Part shown: in pieces, positions 7,973 to 16,327 of the stretch | How positions within the stretch are numbered: position 1 is the stretch's first letter | Layout: each line of letters opens with the position of its first letter | DNA from: CAZJJK01 sp964546285 | GTDB taxonomy: Bacteria > Spirochaetota > Spirochaetia > Treponematales > Breznakiellaceae | Reading direction: 5' to 3' | DNA: 29,235 nucleotides | Assembly: GCA_964546285.1 (NCBI GenBank) | Contig: CAZJJK010000031.1 | Span: 1-29,235, forward strand | Program-made: the position numbers and the translations under genes | The notes under the pieces: generated by a model | The model's input: only the letters and a program-made list of their open reading frames with translations | What the model was told of the DNA's origin: nothing | The model's database searches: none

Positions 7973-9148
7973 ATAGGGGATCGATATGAAATTTCCAATA
8001 GCCCCGCCAAGAGACGATAAAATAAAGATAAGCAGGGTCCGCGTTATACGGTTGCGATAAAAACCCCTAAGGCTAGTGATGTCGTCGCTTAAGCCTTCGG
8101 CGTCCGAGACTCGTGGCCGACGGAGGCTTGCTTCTGTAATGCCGGCGAACAGGCCAATGCCAACGAAGGGATTGATAGTGGCTACCGGCGCTCCAATAAA
8201 GGACACAAGAATGGTTACGGGGTGAGCCAGAGAGAGGATGGAGCCGAGGGCCGCCAAGGAGCCATTGAGCAGCATCCAGCGCAACAACATGGCGAGGCTA
8301 ACATCAAAACCGGAACGTAAAAAACCGGCGATTATCAGAACGACGATAAGGATAGGGATGCCCCAGCCGATAATTTTTCCCCAAGGCGATGGAGGCGGTT
8401 GTTCCTCCAAATCGCTTAGCTCGGCGCTCAGTTTGCCGGAAGCCAAGTCCGCCAGTTTAGCCTTTATACCCTCCAAATGCCCGGCGCCGACTACCGCTAC
8501 AATTCTGCGTCCTTCGGACGCCCATATTTTAGAAGCTAAGTAGCGGTCTCGTTCATCAATCAAGGTTTCCTTAACCGATGGCAGGTATCGGGCCAGTTCG
8601 TTCATCATCCCATCAAGCTCGTTGCTGTTTTTAAGCGCTTCTATCTCTTTTTCGTCTAGCTTTTCCGTGCTAAGCGCACTGGCTATGAGAGAGGCTAGGA
8701 GTTTGTTCTTGCTCCAAAATCCGCATTTGCCCCAGGCTCGTTTTAATGTGGTCTGAACGTCTCTGTCGCAGAAGCTGTAGGGGATGCCGAGTTCCTGCGC
8801 CGTCTCCACCGCCATTTTCATTTCATCGCCCGGTTTTACGCCAAGGTCACGGCCTAAGCGACGTTGAAAGCTGGACAGAACTAGGTTCGCCATAAGAAGA
8901 AAGCCCTTGCCCTCTTTTAGAACCTTAGCTAAATCTAGCTTGCCCCAGCTGTCGCTATCTGTCATGGATTTATAACGACCGGCGTCTATTTCCACACAGA
9001 CCATATCCGGCTTTTCGGCGCGGATGACGGAGGCGCATTCTTCAACGCTTTCGCGAGACACATGAGCTGTTCCAATCAGTATAATTTCCCGGTCTCCAAA
9101 GATCAGTCCGCGGGGTTCTTTTGTTTGAGTATCAGCGATGTCGCTCAC
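7949..9148 (-). CDS. TraB family membrane protein
   Basis: A 399-residue TraB-family protein (TraB/GumN-like, related to the enterococcal pheromone-shutdown factor). The N-terminal part carries the family motif LIGTAHVSRESVEE at about 24-37, an acidic strand VCVEIDAGRYK at about 50-60 and GAGHLEGI near residue 220. The C-terminal third has several membrane segments, for example WGIPILIVVLIIAGFL, the stretch around HPVTILVSFIGAPVATINP and TLLIFILSSLGGAIGNF. The start is a GTG overlapping the stop of the upstream DHH gene (GTGA), with GAGGAG seven bases before it, so translation is coupled. The 3' end overlaps the convergent radA by 24 bases. The family is suspected to be a metal-dependent peptidase; function here is unknown. 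Confidence 0.88.
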   Translation of the reverse strand: MSDIADTQTKEPRGLIFGDREIILIGTAHVSRESVEECASVIRAEKPDMVCVEIDAGRYKSMTDSDSWGKLDLAKVLKEGKGFLLMANLVLSSFQRRLGRDLGVKPGDEMKMAVETAQELGIPYSFCDRDVQTTLKRAWGKCGFWSKNKLLASLIASALSTEKLDEKEIEALKNSNELDGMMNELARYLPSVKETLIDERDRYLASKIWASEGRRIVAVVGAGHLEGIKAKLADLASGKLSAELSDLEEQPPPSPWGKIIGWGIPILIVVLIIAGFLRSGFDVSLAMLLRWMLLNGSLAALGSILSLAHPVTILVSFIGAPVATINPFVGIGLFAGITEASLRRPRVSDAEGLSDDITSLRGFYRNRITRTLLIFILSSLGGAIGNFISIPYLTSLVIG

Positions 9149-10191
9149 ACAGTCTCCTCTTCAACCGCGCGCTTAAAGCGTCGGTACAAGTCATTCTCAT
9201 CGGGACAAAGGCCCGGATCGATGGTGCCGCCGGCCATACGGTCATGGCCGCCGCCGCCGCCTATACCGGCGAGCGCCCTTTTTACCAAGCGCGCGGCCGA
9301 CAAGCCAGGACGGCTGCGGATGGATACATGATAGCGATCGCCGCCCGTTTCGACTATAACCGCGGCTTCTATATCGCGGACCTTAAGGTAAAAATCCGCT
9401 AGGATCGATATTAGTTCACTGGTACAGTCAAAGGGTATTGTCGTGAATAATAATTTTCCGGAAACCTTGGCTCGTCTCGCTGATGCCCCTACCGCCTTTA
9501 GGTCGTTTACCGATAAAGAAGCTTTCAGCTCACGTATAGTAAAATGCGAATCGGCTATAAAGAAAAGCTCCGCGTGAGCTTCAAGATCACCGGGGCTGAC
9601 CTTTCGCGTAAGGAAATCGGTATCCACTTGAATACCCATGAGTAGGGCGGTGGCGCAAGAACGCGGCGGCTTACAACCCGTTTCCCGCCAATATGAGGCG
9701 ATGATGGAGGAACAGGCGCCGTAATCGCTCCTTATATCCGTAAATGGACAATCCACCGGCGCTTCCCCTGGATGATGATCAATCACCGCGACCAAGCGCT
9801 GAGTCAGCGGCGCGGCATTGGAAGCTGTTGGATTACCGTCTATCAGTATCAAGGGCGCTTGGGCAAGGTCTTGAGCGCTTTCCTCGCTTACGGCTTCCAA
9901 AGCGATGCCGACCTCATGAATGAGAGATAACAGCGAGGGACTGCGGATATTGCCCCGGTAAAGGATACGAGCCGTATAATCATAACGTTCCAAGAGCGAA
10001 GCTAAGCCGAAGGCGGACGCGATAGCGTCATGATCCGGAAAGTCATGGGTTTGTATAAAAACGAGCTGGGAGCTTTTATCGTGATTAGCTGGCTCTGAGG
10101 CGGTAAAGCCGTTTCCCGCTGTTGAGTGTATCGGCCTGGTTTCTGAATAAGCCGCTAAAGCCGTAAGCAAAGACTTAAAAAACAGGGGCAT
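9145..10191 (-). CDS. DHH/DHHA1 family phosphoesterase (NrnA-like)
   Basis: A 348-residue soluble phosphoesterase of the DHH-DHHA1 family, which includes NrnA-type oligoribonucleases and pAp phosphatases. Metal-binding motifs are visible: HDFPDHDA at about 49-56, the DHH triad in VIDHHPGE at 138-140, and the substrate-binding glycine loop GGGGGHDRMAGG from about 311. The ATG at 10191 is chosen because it follows the upstream stop by five bases with AAGGT before it; a longer frame from a GTG at 10230 would overlap the upstream gene. It is the middle gene of a minus-strand operon, with a TPR lipoprotein upstream and a TraB-family gene coupled downstream. The substrate (nanoRNA, pAp or a cyclic dinucleotide product) cannot be told. 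Confidence 0.88.
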   Translation of the reverse strand: MPLFFKSLLTALAAYSETRPIHSTAGNGFTASEPANHDKSSQLVFIQTHDFPDHDAIASAFGLASLLERYDYTARILYRGNIRSPSLLSLIHEVGIALEAVSEESAQDLAQAPLILIDGNPTASNAAPLTQRLVAVIDHHPGEAPVDCPFTDIRSDYGACSSIIASYWRETGCKPPRSCATALLMGIQVDTDFLTRKVSPGDLEAHAELFFIADSHFTIRELKASLSVNDLKAVGASARRAKVSGKLLFTTIPFDCTSELISILADFYLKVRDIEAAVIVETGGDRYHVSIRSRPGLSAARLVKRALAGIGGGGGHDRMAGGTIDPGLCPDENDLYRRFKRAVEEETV

Positions 10192-10196
10192 AGCGC

Positions 10197-11885
10197 TCAA
10201 CCTTGTGGCAGGCGCGTTTCCAAGGCCCACTCGTTAAGGCGCCACTCCACCATATTGCGCCGATCTAGCTCTCGTACCGCTAAATAGTATTTTGTCGCCA
10301 AAGTATCGTAGCCTTGGATGTCATAGTATTGGGCAAGATAATACAGCATTTTGGCCTTTTCGTCTTTTTTCTTTTCTCGGTCAACGCGAAGAGCTACATC
10401 GGTATCGCCGCCTTGGTCGTGGTAAAGCCTAAGTATATAGTAGGAAAGGCTTTCTCTGTCTACGGTCGGTAAAATCTTAGCCAGGAATGTTTTTGCTGAC
10501 GACATTGCGCCAGCCCTCATCCAGTTTACGACGATAAGCAGGGCGTAGTTTTCGCGAAGCGGCGAGCGCTTATACGCTTCCACGAAGGCGTCGCCCGCTT
10601 CCGCCCAGCGGCCATCGCGCATTTTGAGTATACCTAAGGCCTCAAAAGCGAAAAAGTAATCGGGCTTAAGCGCGGCGAGCGTTTCATAGGCCCGTTCCGC
10701 TTCCGTCCATGAGCCGGCTTCATCCAACAAGGCGCCGATATACACATAAGAAAGAAAATGTTTGGGCTCAAGCGCCGCGGCTGTCTGAAAATCAGCCAAG
10801 GCCTCAGCCTGTCGGCTAAGATCCAAATAGATATTACCGCGATCGATATAAGTCCAATAGTCCGTCGCGTCCAATTGGATGGCGGCGCTGAGATCCGCTA
10901 AAGCCTCCCGCGAGCGCGCCGCTTCCCGATAAACGCGGGCGCGTTCTACCAGCGGCAAAACCTGTTCCGGGTAATAGAGTATAGCCAGGCTTAAGAGGCG
11001 CTCGGCTTCATCCCCGTCATTAAGGTATCGGCGTATCCTAGCCTTGCCGATAAGGGCCCGCGCGTCCTTAGGCTCAAGCGTTAACGCTCGGTCATAATAA
11101 CTTTCCGCGGCTTGGTAAACCTTGGCATCAGACAATTGGCCGGCTAAAGCCGTTAGGGCGCCGAGATGGTTCGGGTCTTGGGCTATAGCTTTCTCAAGTA
11201 AGGTGGTTTTCATTTTAGTGTCACCAAGCGCGCCATGACACATAGCTAAAACATATAAGGCTTCCGCGTTTTCCGCTTGAACCGCGAGTGCTTTTTCCGC
11301 CATGGCAAGAGCCTCTTTCGCGCGGCCCTGTGATAGAAGCAGCGCCGCCTTTAGCAAATCCAGTTCCATGCGTTCCGATTCGGTAAGGGCTTGGGCGGTT
11401 TCCAACGCGCTGAGAGCGCCGGTCATGTCCGCCGCCGCTAAAGCATCAGCCGCGTTGGACGCGGCTTGTTCCACCGTCGCTGTTCGCGGAGCCGTCTCTA
11501 TCGGTTTTGATGAGGGGTCTATATCGATCTCATCCTCCGCTTTTGCCTCATCGCTTTCTTCCAAGTCAGGCCTCGGCGTGCTTATAGCTTGCGCGGAGTC
11601 GGATTCTGGGCTTAAGGCGGCTGGAGAACTATTCGTTTCTTCTGTTGTGAGCGCGTTAGCGTTTTCCAGGCTATCATCAGGCCCAAGGCTATCCGCTAAG
11701 GGCAGCGGTTCTTTAGTTTCAGCGGGCGTCGGGCCTATAATTCCCGCCTCGCTTTGGGGTCGCGCCTTAGAGGCGGAAGGTAAATCCGCGCATGAAGTGT
11801 AAAGCAGACTCATAAAAGCGAGCGCGACGGTGAGGAAACGGAACAATAACGATAATTCTAAACGTTTCTGTGTGTTTATGGACAT
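10197..11885 (-). CDS. TPR-repeat lipoprotein
   Basis: About 562 residues from the ATG at 11885. A basic N-terminus and hydrophobic stretch end in LLYTSC, a spirochaete-type lipobox with Cys near residue 32, predicting an outer-leaflet or periplasmic lipoprotein. A Ser/Pro/Glu-rich linker (about 33-135) follows. The rest is a long series of 34-residue tetratricopeptide repeats, with hallmarks such as AEALYVLAMCHGALGD, YYDRALTLEPKDARALIGKA and YIDRGNIYLDLSRQAEALAD. Such proteins usually scaffold envelope complexes. An in-frame GTG at 11909 is an alternative start that sits close behind a candidate promoter; neither start has a ribosome binding site. It is the first gene of the operon with the DHH and TraB genes. 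Partner unknown. Confidence 0.85.
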   Translation of the reverse strand: MSINTQKRLELSLLFRFLTVALAFMSLLYTSCADLPSASKARPQSEAGIIGPTPAETKEPLPLADSLGPDDSLENANALTTEETNSSPAALSPESDSAQAISTPRPDLEESDEAKAEDEIDIDPSSKPIETAPRTATVEQAASNAADALAAADMTGALSALETAQALTESERMELDLLKAALLLSQGRAKEALAMAEKALAVQAENAEALYVLAMCHGALGDTKMKTTLLEKAIAQDPNHLGALTALAGQLSDAKVYQAAESYYDRALTLEPKDARALIGKARIRRYLNDGDEAERLLSLAILYYPEQVLPLVERARVYREAARSREALADLSAAIQLDATDYWTYIDRGNIYLDLSRQAEALADFQTAAALEPKHFLSYVYIGALLDEAGSWTEAERAYETLAALKPDYFFAFEALGILKMRDGRWAEAGDAFVEAYKRSPLRENYALLIVVNWMRAGAMSSAKTFLAKILPTVDRESLSYYILRLYHDQGGDTDVALRVDREKKKDEKAKMLYYLAQYYDIQGYDTLATKYYLAVRELDRRNMVEWRLNEWALETRLPQG

Positions 11886-11913
11886 AGTACATGATCGGCG
11901 CTTTATCACGAAG

Positions 11914-11942
11914 TTGAAATATTACTGATAGCTCGTTATTCT
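11914..11942 (+). promoter_or_regulatory. Candidate promoter for the 11951 gene
   Basis: TTGAAA at 11914-11919 and TATTCT at 11937-11942 are 17 bases apart. The ATG lies eight bases after the -10 box and has no ribosome binding site, so the transcript could be leaderless. The element is interleaved with a minus-strand candidate. Confidence 0.4.
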
Positions 11943-11946
11943 TCAA
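11919..11946 (-). promoter_or_regulatory. Candidate divergent promoter for the TPR operon
   Basis: On the minus strand TTGAAG (11946-11941) and TAATAT (11924-11919) are 16 bases apart, directed to the TPR lipoprotein gene. The two opposing promoters share the same 33 bases, so polymerase could occupy only one at a time. The boxes are imperfect. Confidence 0.3.
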
Positions 11947-11950
11947 TGCA

Positions 11951-13753
11951 ATGAATGGTCATCCAGTCCGACGCGGCTTTATTTCTGTCGCTGTCTATAT
12001 CGCTCTTTTTCTTGGTATTATCGTTTTGCAGTTTTCCAGGCAAAGCGCGTTTAATATCTCTATCGGCACTCTAGCGCTTTCTGGAAATTACGCTGACGCC
12101 GCCAGCCTTCCCTCGGTGGCGGCTGACGCCAAGGCGGTAACAGGCTCGGTGAGCCTGTTTTTTAGGGGAATGGAGTTCCGGCTTTCGGAAAGCGACGGTT
12201 TAGCCAGCGCTCCCGCTGATGTATCGTCCGATATGAGTAAATTGGAAGCCGATAAGCCGGTCGCTATAAAAGAAGCTGATGATGGGGCGACGGCCTACCT
12301 GCGTTCGGGAGCCGAAATCAGTTTTTCCTTGCAGTATTTAAATGGCGTTGAATCCCTTGTTATACAAGCGAAGCTCACTGCCGGCCAAACTGAATTACGT
12401 GTGCCGTATAAACCAACGCGTTCAGCGCGAGTCGTTGAGTTGGACGATGGCCGCTCCGGTATCGTTTACGCTGATGAACCATACGCTTTTGTCCCTAACG
12501 CCGTTGACGATACTACGCGGCTCCTTATTTTTAGGCCTCAAGCGCCTCTTGTCGTCTACGGAAAAGTTCCCTCGCTTAAGCGGGTTTCGCCGCTGGACTT
12601 GGTGTCCCCTATCGCGGCGAACGACGAATCGTATTCGCAGGCGCTGTCTGTTTGGCGGCGTTCCGCGTACGCTAGATGGGAGCGGGCTATGGCTGGCACC
12701 CCGAATGAGGAAACGATTGTCGCGTATGTAGCGGAAGCTCTGGCCAGAAATAATTACCGGAGCGCGGTTGCCAGCGCCCCTCGCTCCTTTGTTGATGGTG
12801 TTGACCGAGGCTATATATCCGCGCCGTATTTTGGCCGCTTGGATATAGGCGCGAAAACCCTGATAGCCTCGGAAAGAGAAGCGCTGAGCCGTCTGTCGCG
12901 TTTAGCGAATGAGCGGGATATAAGCCTTTTCGCCGAACCAAATATGGTCGCGTTTATCGCGGAAAGGGCGAGCAAGACGCTCAACGATGATGTCGATTCA
13001 TTCGCCCGAGCCTTGGACCCCTCCTCTATAACGCCAGCCTTGGCGGTAGGCCTTATGGAAGGGTATATCGATTGGCGTAACGGAGCGGCGGCTAACAACC
13101 CCTATGAGCGATTAATTGACCATGCCTTTTTTGTTATCGGCGAAACCCTTCGATCTTCACCCTCGGGTTTGGTATTCCCAACTTCTGGCGATAGGGTAGA
13201 TACGGCCTCCGCGCTGAGACTGGGCAGGGCTCTTGAGAGGGCGGCTTCCGTTCAAAGAGAAAACGTCTGGCGGAATTTGGGGCGAACTATTCTATGGTCA
13301 GCGCTCCAAAAAGCCGATGAAGACGGGTCGTTGCCCGCGGCTTTCGTTTTTACTGAAGGACAGGAACCAGAGCCCTCCGGTTCAAGCCGTCTATCGGCGG
13401 CGCGTGTTTATTCAACGCTTTCAGGCCGAAACACACTCCCGCATTCGGTGCCCCTAGCGCCTGAGCCAGGAGCGGGTCTTTGGGCGTGGACTTGCTCGCC
13501 CTCGGTTTCACTGCAAGAAAGCGGTAATAGTATCGATATCGCGGTAAGTTTCGGTATCGGCGATACCCACTATATGATTCTGCGCGGTATTAAGCCCTTT
13601 AAAAAGATTCAGTTGTATGGGATCGATTATCGTACCGATCCGCGGTTTGAGCGGTATGATTCGTCCGGCTGGGCTTATACCGCGGATGATCGGACCCTAT
13701 TGCTTAAAATGAAGCATAGATCCGAAATTGAGCATATTAAAATATTTTATTGA
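11951..13753 (+). CDS. Unknown membrane-anchored extracytoplasmic protein
   Basis: A 600-residue protein that I do not recognise. One hydrophobic segment at about 10-29 (FISVAVYIALFLGIIVLQFS) looks like an uncleaved signal anchor, so the rest probably lies outside the cytoplasm. Residues 30-210 read as beta-rich, with a strand pattern such as VSLFFRGMEFRLSE and ISFSLQYLNGVESLVIQAK. The middle (about 230-480) reads as mostly helical, and the C-terminal 90 residues are again beta-like (IDIAVSFGIGDTHYMIL, IKKIQLYGIDYRT type). The layout suggests a spirochaete-specific envelope or assembly protein, by inference only. It is divergent from the TPR operon and ends five bases before the convergent GatB-like gene. 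Confidence 0.75.
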   Translation: MNGHPVRRGFISVAVYIALFLGIIVLQFSRQSAFNISIGTLALSGNYADAASLPSVAADAKAVTGSVSLFFRGMEFRLSESDGLASAPADVSSDMSKLEADKPVAIKEADDGATAYLRSGAEISFSLQYLNGVESLVIQAKLTAGQTELRVPYKPTRSARVVELDDGRSGIVYADEPYAFVPNAVDDTTRLLIFRPQAPLVVYGKVPSLKRVSPLDLVSPIAANDESYSQALSVWRRSAYARWERAMAGTPNEETIVAYVAEALARNNYRSAVASAPRSFVDGVDRGYISAPYFGRLDIGAKTLIASEREALSRLSRLANERDISLFAEPNMVAFIAERASKTLNDDVDSFARALDPSSITPALAVGLMEGYIDWRNGAAANNPYERLIDHAFFVIGETLRSSPSGLVFPTSGDRVDTASALRLGRALERAASVQRENVWRNLGRTILWSALQKADEDGSLPAAFVFTEGQEPEPSGSSRLSAARVYSTLSGRNTLPHSVPLAPEPGAGLWAWTCSPSVSLQESGNSIDIAVSFGIGDTHYMILRGIKPFKKIQLYGIDYRTDPRFERYDSSGWAYTADDRTLLLKMKHRSEIEHIKIFY

Positions 13754-13758
13754 CCATG

Positions 13759-16182
13759 TTATTGATCATTAGCGGATAGCTCCACCAGCGCGCTTCGTTC
13801 CTCCTCGCTGTCAGCGATGATTGAGGCGGCAAGGAAACGCGCCACGGCGCTTTCCGTCGTAAGGCCTCCCATAGGAATAGCGCCTTCCCGCCATAAAGCG
13901 CGCGAGCTTGAATAGCCGGCGAAATCCACCGTCGCTTCTTGCTGAGAGCTGCAATAAAAACGCGCTCCCTTCCGCCGTCCCACGGAAAACGCTTTCTTTA
14001 GAGAATAAGGCCCTTCGCGGAAGCTCGCGGTTCCTGTATCGTATAATTCAAGGAAGAAATTACGGGCGCCTTGATCCATAAGGCTGATAAGGAAATCCGC
14101 GCGAAGCCCAGGATACAGGCGGACAACGCAGAGCGAATTTACGGCTTCCTCCAGCAATTGGGTAAAGACATACTGATCGGCTTCCAATGGACCTGTAAGA
14201 AGAGAGCCGCCGGTATGAATAGCTGTCTTCATATTCCAGTTCCTAAAGCCTCCCGCGCCTATACGCTCAAATTTTAGGTTAAGGGGCGATAAAATACGGC
14301 CGTCATGAACCACATACACCCCGTTGGTCTTTTCCACCGCGAGGGCAACCGCGGCTTTCATCGTCTCTTCCGCCTTGGAGTCCGCGCCGGGCGGTGCCGA
14401 AGAGGCGGCAAAAACGATGGGCGCGTCCGCATCAGCGAATAACCAATAGAGAAGCGAAGCGGTAAAGGGAAGGGTATCCGTACCATGCCCTATCACAATG
14501 CCATTAGCGGTTCCCGAGTTTAATTTATCGGCTACCGCCGCGATCAAAGCGGCCCAATCCGCTGGAACAATTTCTTCGGATAGAATTCGCCCTACTTGAA
14601 TGGACTCAAAGCGCACTCTCGCGAAAGCGCTGTCAACATCCGTGCGTCCGTCCTTAAGCAGCCCGCGGAGTACGCGTTCATCGCCCGCCTCTACCGTTCC
14701 ATCCTCGGCTCTGCGGCCGCTGATCGCGCCTCCCAACGACAACACATAAACAAGCGAAACCGATAACTGGTCCCGCAGAATTTCCTTTACCAAACTGGGT
14801 TCAGCCAGATTATTGGTTTCACGCATAATCCGGCCTGTTAAAAAACGGATGGGACGGGCGTCTCCATCCCTAACCCGTTGAACTTCCTTTGGATTAGCCT
14901 CTATCACCGCCCTGACTAAAAGTTCTATGGCATTTCTGTCGGTTAATTGTTCCCAGTCTCGTTCGGCGATAATCTCCAGTGGATCGCGGTTTTCCTCCAG
15001 GGCCACCGCTATGGCTTTTTTCGCTATGCCGCCGTGAACACGGCGTTGGGATAACATTGAGAGTAGAGCGGCGAAACGCTCTGGGGTGATAGCGCTGGCT
15101 GTTAAGCTTAGTTGCCTGCGCTTGAGCTCTTTCATCAGAAAGGACATTAACCAGACCGCGGTCTCCTTTGGGTCCGCGCCATAGGCAAGCGTCTGTTCAT
15201 AGTAGTCAGCGCGACTTTTCTCGTCACAAATAAAATCGGCTTGAGCCTGGGTTAAGCTATAAGCGTTGGCAAGCCGATCACGACGAGCCTCTGGCAATTC
15301 AACCGCATCGATCCGCGGGTTTGTGGTAAATTCGCTGGGGGGAGCGTAAGGCTTAAGACCCGCGACTGGAATGAAGCGCGCCTTAGCTTCCGCTCGGCGC
15401 TTTTGGAAAGACTCGGCGGTATTTTGGGTCTCATTCCAAACGCGGCTTTCCGCGACGACGGTGCCGCCATTTGTTACTATTTCTTCCTGCCTGTTAAGCT
15501 CGGCGTTAATGGCTTTACGGACGAAATTAAAGGAATTGAGGTTTCGCAGCTTTACATAACTGGCTGGCTTTTCGGGGAAAACGGCAATCCCGACATGAGC
15601 GTTGCAACGCATCGCGCTTTCTACCGGATATCCGGAGATAATCTCAAGATATTGGATTCGTCGTCTCAGGCTGGAGAGGAACACTTCGGCTTCCTCCCCG
15701 ATCTCAAAATCGCTTTCTGTTTTAATCCGCAGACTGGGCATCCCGGCGGTGGAATAGTCCATACGAGTTTGATTCGCGGAATGGGTTAGTCGGCCAGCGT
15801 CTTCCTCAATCCGAAGTTCGGCGATGTTAATGTGTTTACGGCGCCCATGAAAAACTATCTCCATCGCTCCTTTAATGCCTATCCTCAACGATAAACGCGA
15901 AAGCGAATATTCAGGCGGCATATCCGGAGTGGCGACATTGCGTTCATAAACGGGGGCGCTGATTAGAGTACAGGCTAAAGCGTTCGCGACGAGATAGGCT
16001 TTTGCGGCCGCTTCCGGATTAAGCTGAGGCATAGCGCCTGGCTCCTCTCGGCAAATGGGGCAGGATTCGGGGACCTTATTAGAACCAGGATCGCTGTTCA
16101 AGGGATACGCGCAAGAACAGAAGGTTTTTGTACCAGTCTGCAAAAGCATCCGTACTTCAAGAGCTATATGTGATTTATACAT
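13759..16182 (-). CDS. Fusion of a GatB-like amidotransferase subunit with an L-asparaginase/GatD-like domain
   Basis: An 807-residue protein with two joined modules. Residues 1-300 match the catalytic cradle of bacterial GatB: paired cysteines C22/C24 and C41/C44 of the zinc site, ELRIEEDAGRLTH, and LRNLNSFNFVRKAI. Residues 305-470 match the GatB/YqeY helical tail. Residues 476-807 match type I/II L-asparaginase or archaeal GatD: GGAI near 484-487, ILSEEIVPADW, VIGHGTDTLPFTAS (Thr568/Asp569) and Lys637. Key residues are changed: the usual GLEVH reads ALEVR, GTPLIEIVSEPD reads GMPSLRIKTESD, RCDAN reads RCNAH, and the asparaginase nucleophile Thr is Ala486. AGGAGG lies seven bases before the ATG. 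Such GatB and GatD partners act in Glu-tRNA(Gln) amidation; activity here is doubtful. No gatA or gatC is nearby. Confidence 0.85.
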   Translation of the reverse strand: MYKSHIALEVRMLLQTGTKTFCSCAYPLNSDPGSNKVPESCPICREEPGAMPQLNPEAAAKAYLVANALACTLISAPVYERNVATPDMPPEYSLSRLSLRIGIKGAMEIVFHGRRKHINIAELRIEEDAGRLTHSANQTRMDYSTAGMPSLRIKTESDFEIGEEAEVFLSSLRRRIQYLEIISGYPVESAMRCNAHVGIAVFPEKPASYVKLRNLNSFNFVRKAINAELNRQEEIVTNGGTVVAESRVWNETQNTAESFQKRRAEAKARFIPVAGLKPYAPPSEFTTNPRIDAVELPEARRDRLANAYSLTQAQADFICDEKSRADYYEQTLAYGADPKETAVWLMSFLMKELKRRQLSLTASAITPERFAALLSMLSQRRVHGGIAKKAIAVALEENRDPLEIIAERDWEQLTDRNAIELLVRAVIEANPKEVQRVRDGDARPIRFLTGRIMRETNNLAEPSLVKEILRDQLSVSLVYVLSLGGAISGRRAEDGTVEAGDERVLRGLLKDGRTDVDSAFARVRFESIQVGRILSEEIVPADWAALIAAVADKLNSGTANGIVIGHGTDTLPFTASLLYWLFADADAPIVFAASSAPPGADSKAEETMKAAVALAVEKTNGVYVVHDGRILSPLNLKFERIGAGGFRNWNMKTAIHTGGSLLTGPLEADQYVFTQLLEEAVNSLCVVRLYPGLRADFLISLMDQGARNFFLELYDTGTASFREGPYSLKKAFSVGRRKGARFYCSSQQEATVDFAGYSSSRALWREGAIPMGGLTTESAVARFLAASIIADSEEERSALVELSANDQ

Positions 16183-16291
16183 ATTCGCGCCTCCTAGCCT
16201 TCCTATACGAAACTATTATACAAAGAGCGGCATGTAAAAGTCTTTACCCTAAAAGAGAACTTCATTCACGGCTGTTGTCGCTGTCGAAACA

Positions 16292-16320
16292 TTGCGCGAG
16301 TGTTGCCTTTCCATTATAGT
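16292..16320 (+). promoter_or_regulatory. Candidate promoter for the hprK operon
   Basis: TTGCGC at 16292-16297, a 17-base spacer, then TATAGT at 16315-16320. The hprK ATG is only seven bases after the -10 box, with no ribosome binding site, so the start of transcription and of translation nearly coincide. The -35 box is poor. No obvious LexA-type palindrome was seen around it. Confidence 0.4.
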
Positions 16321-16327
16321 TTCCTAA

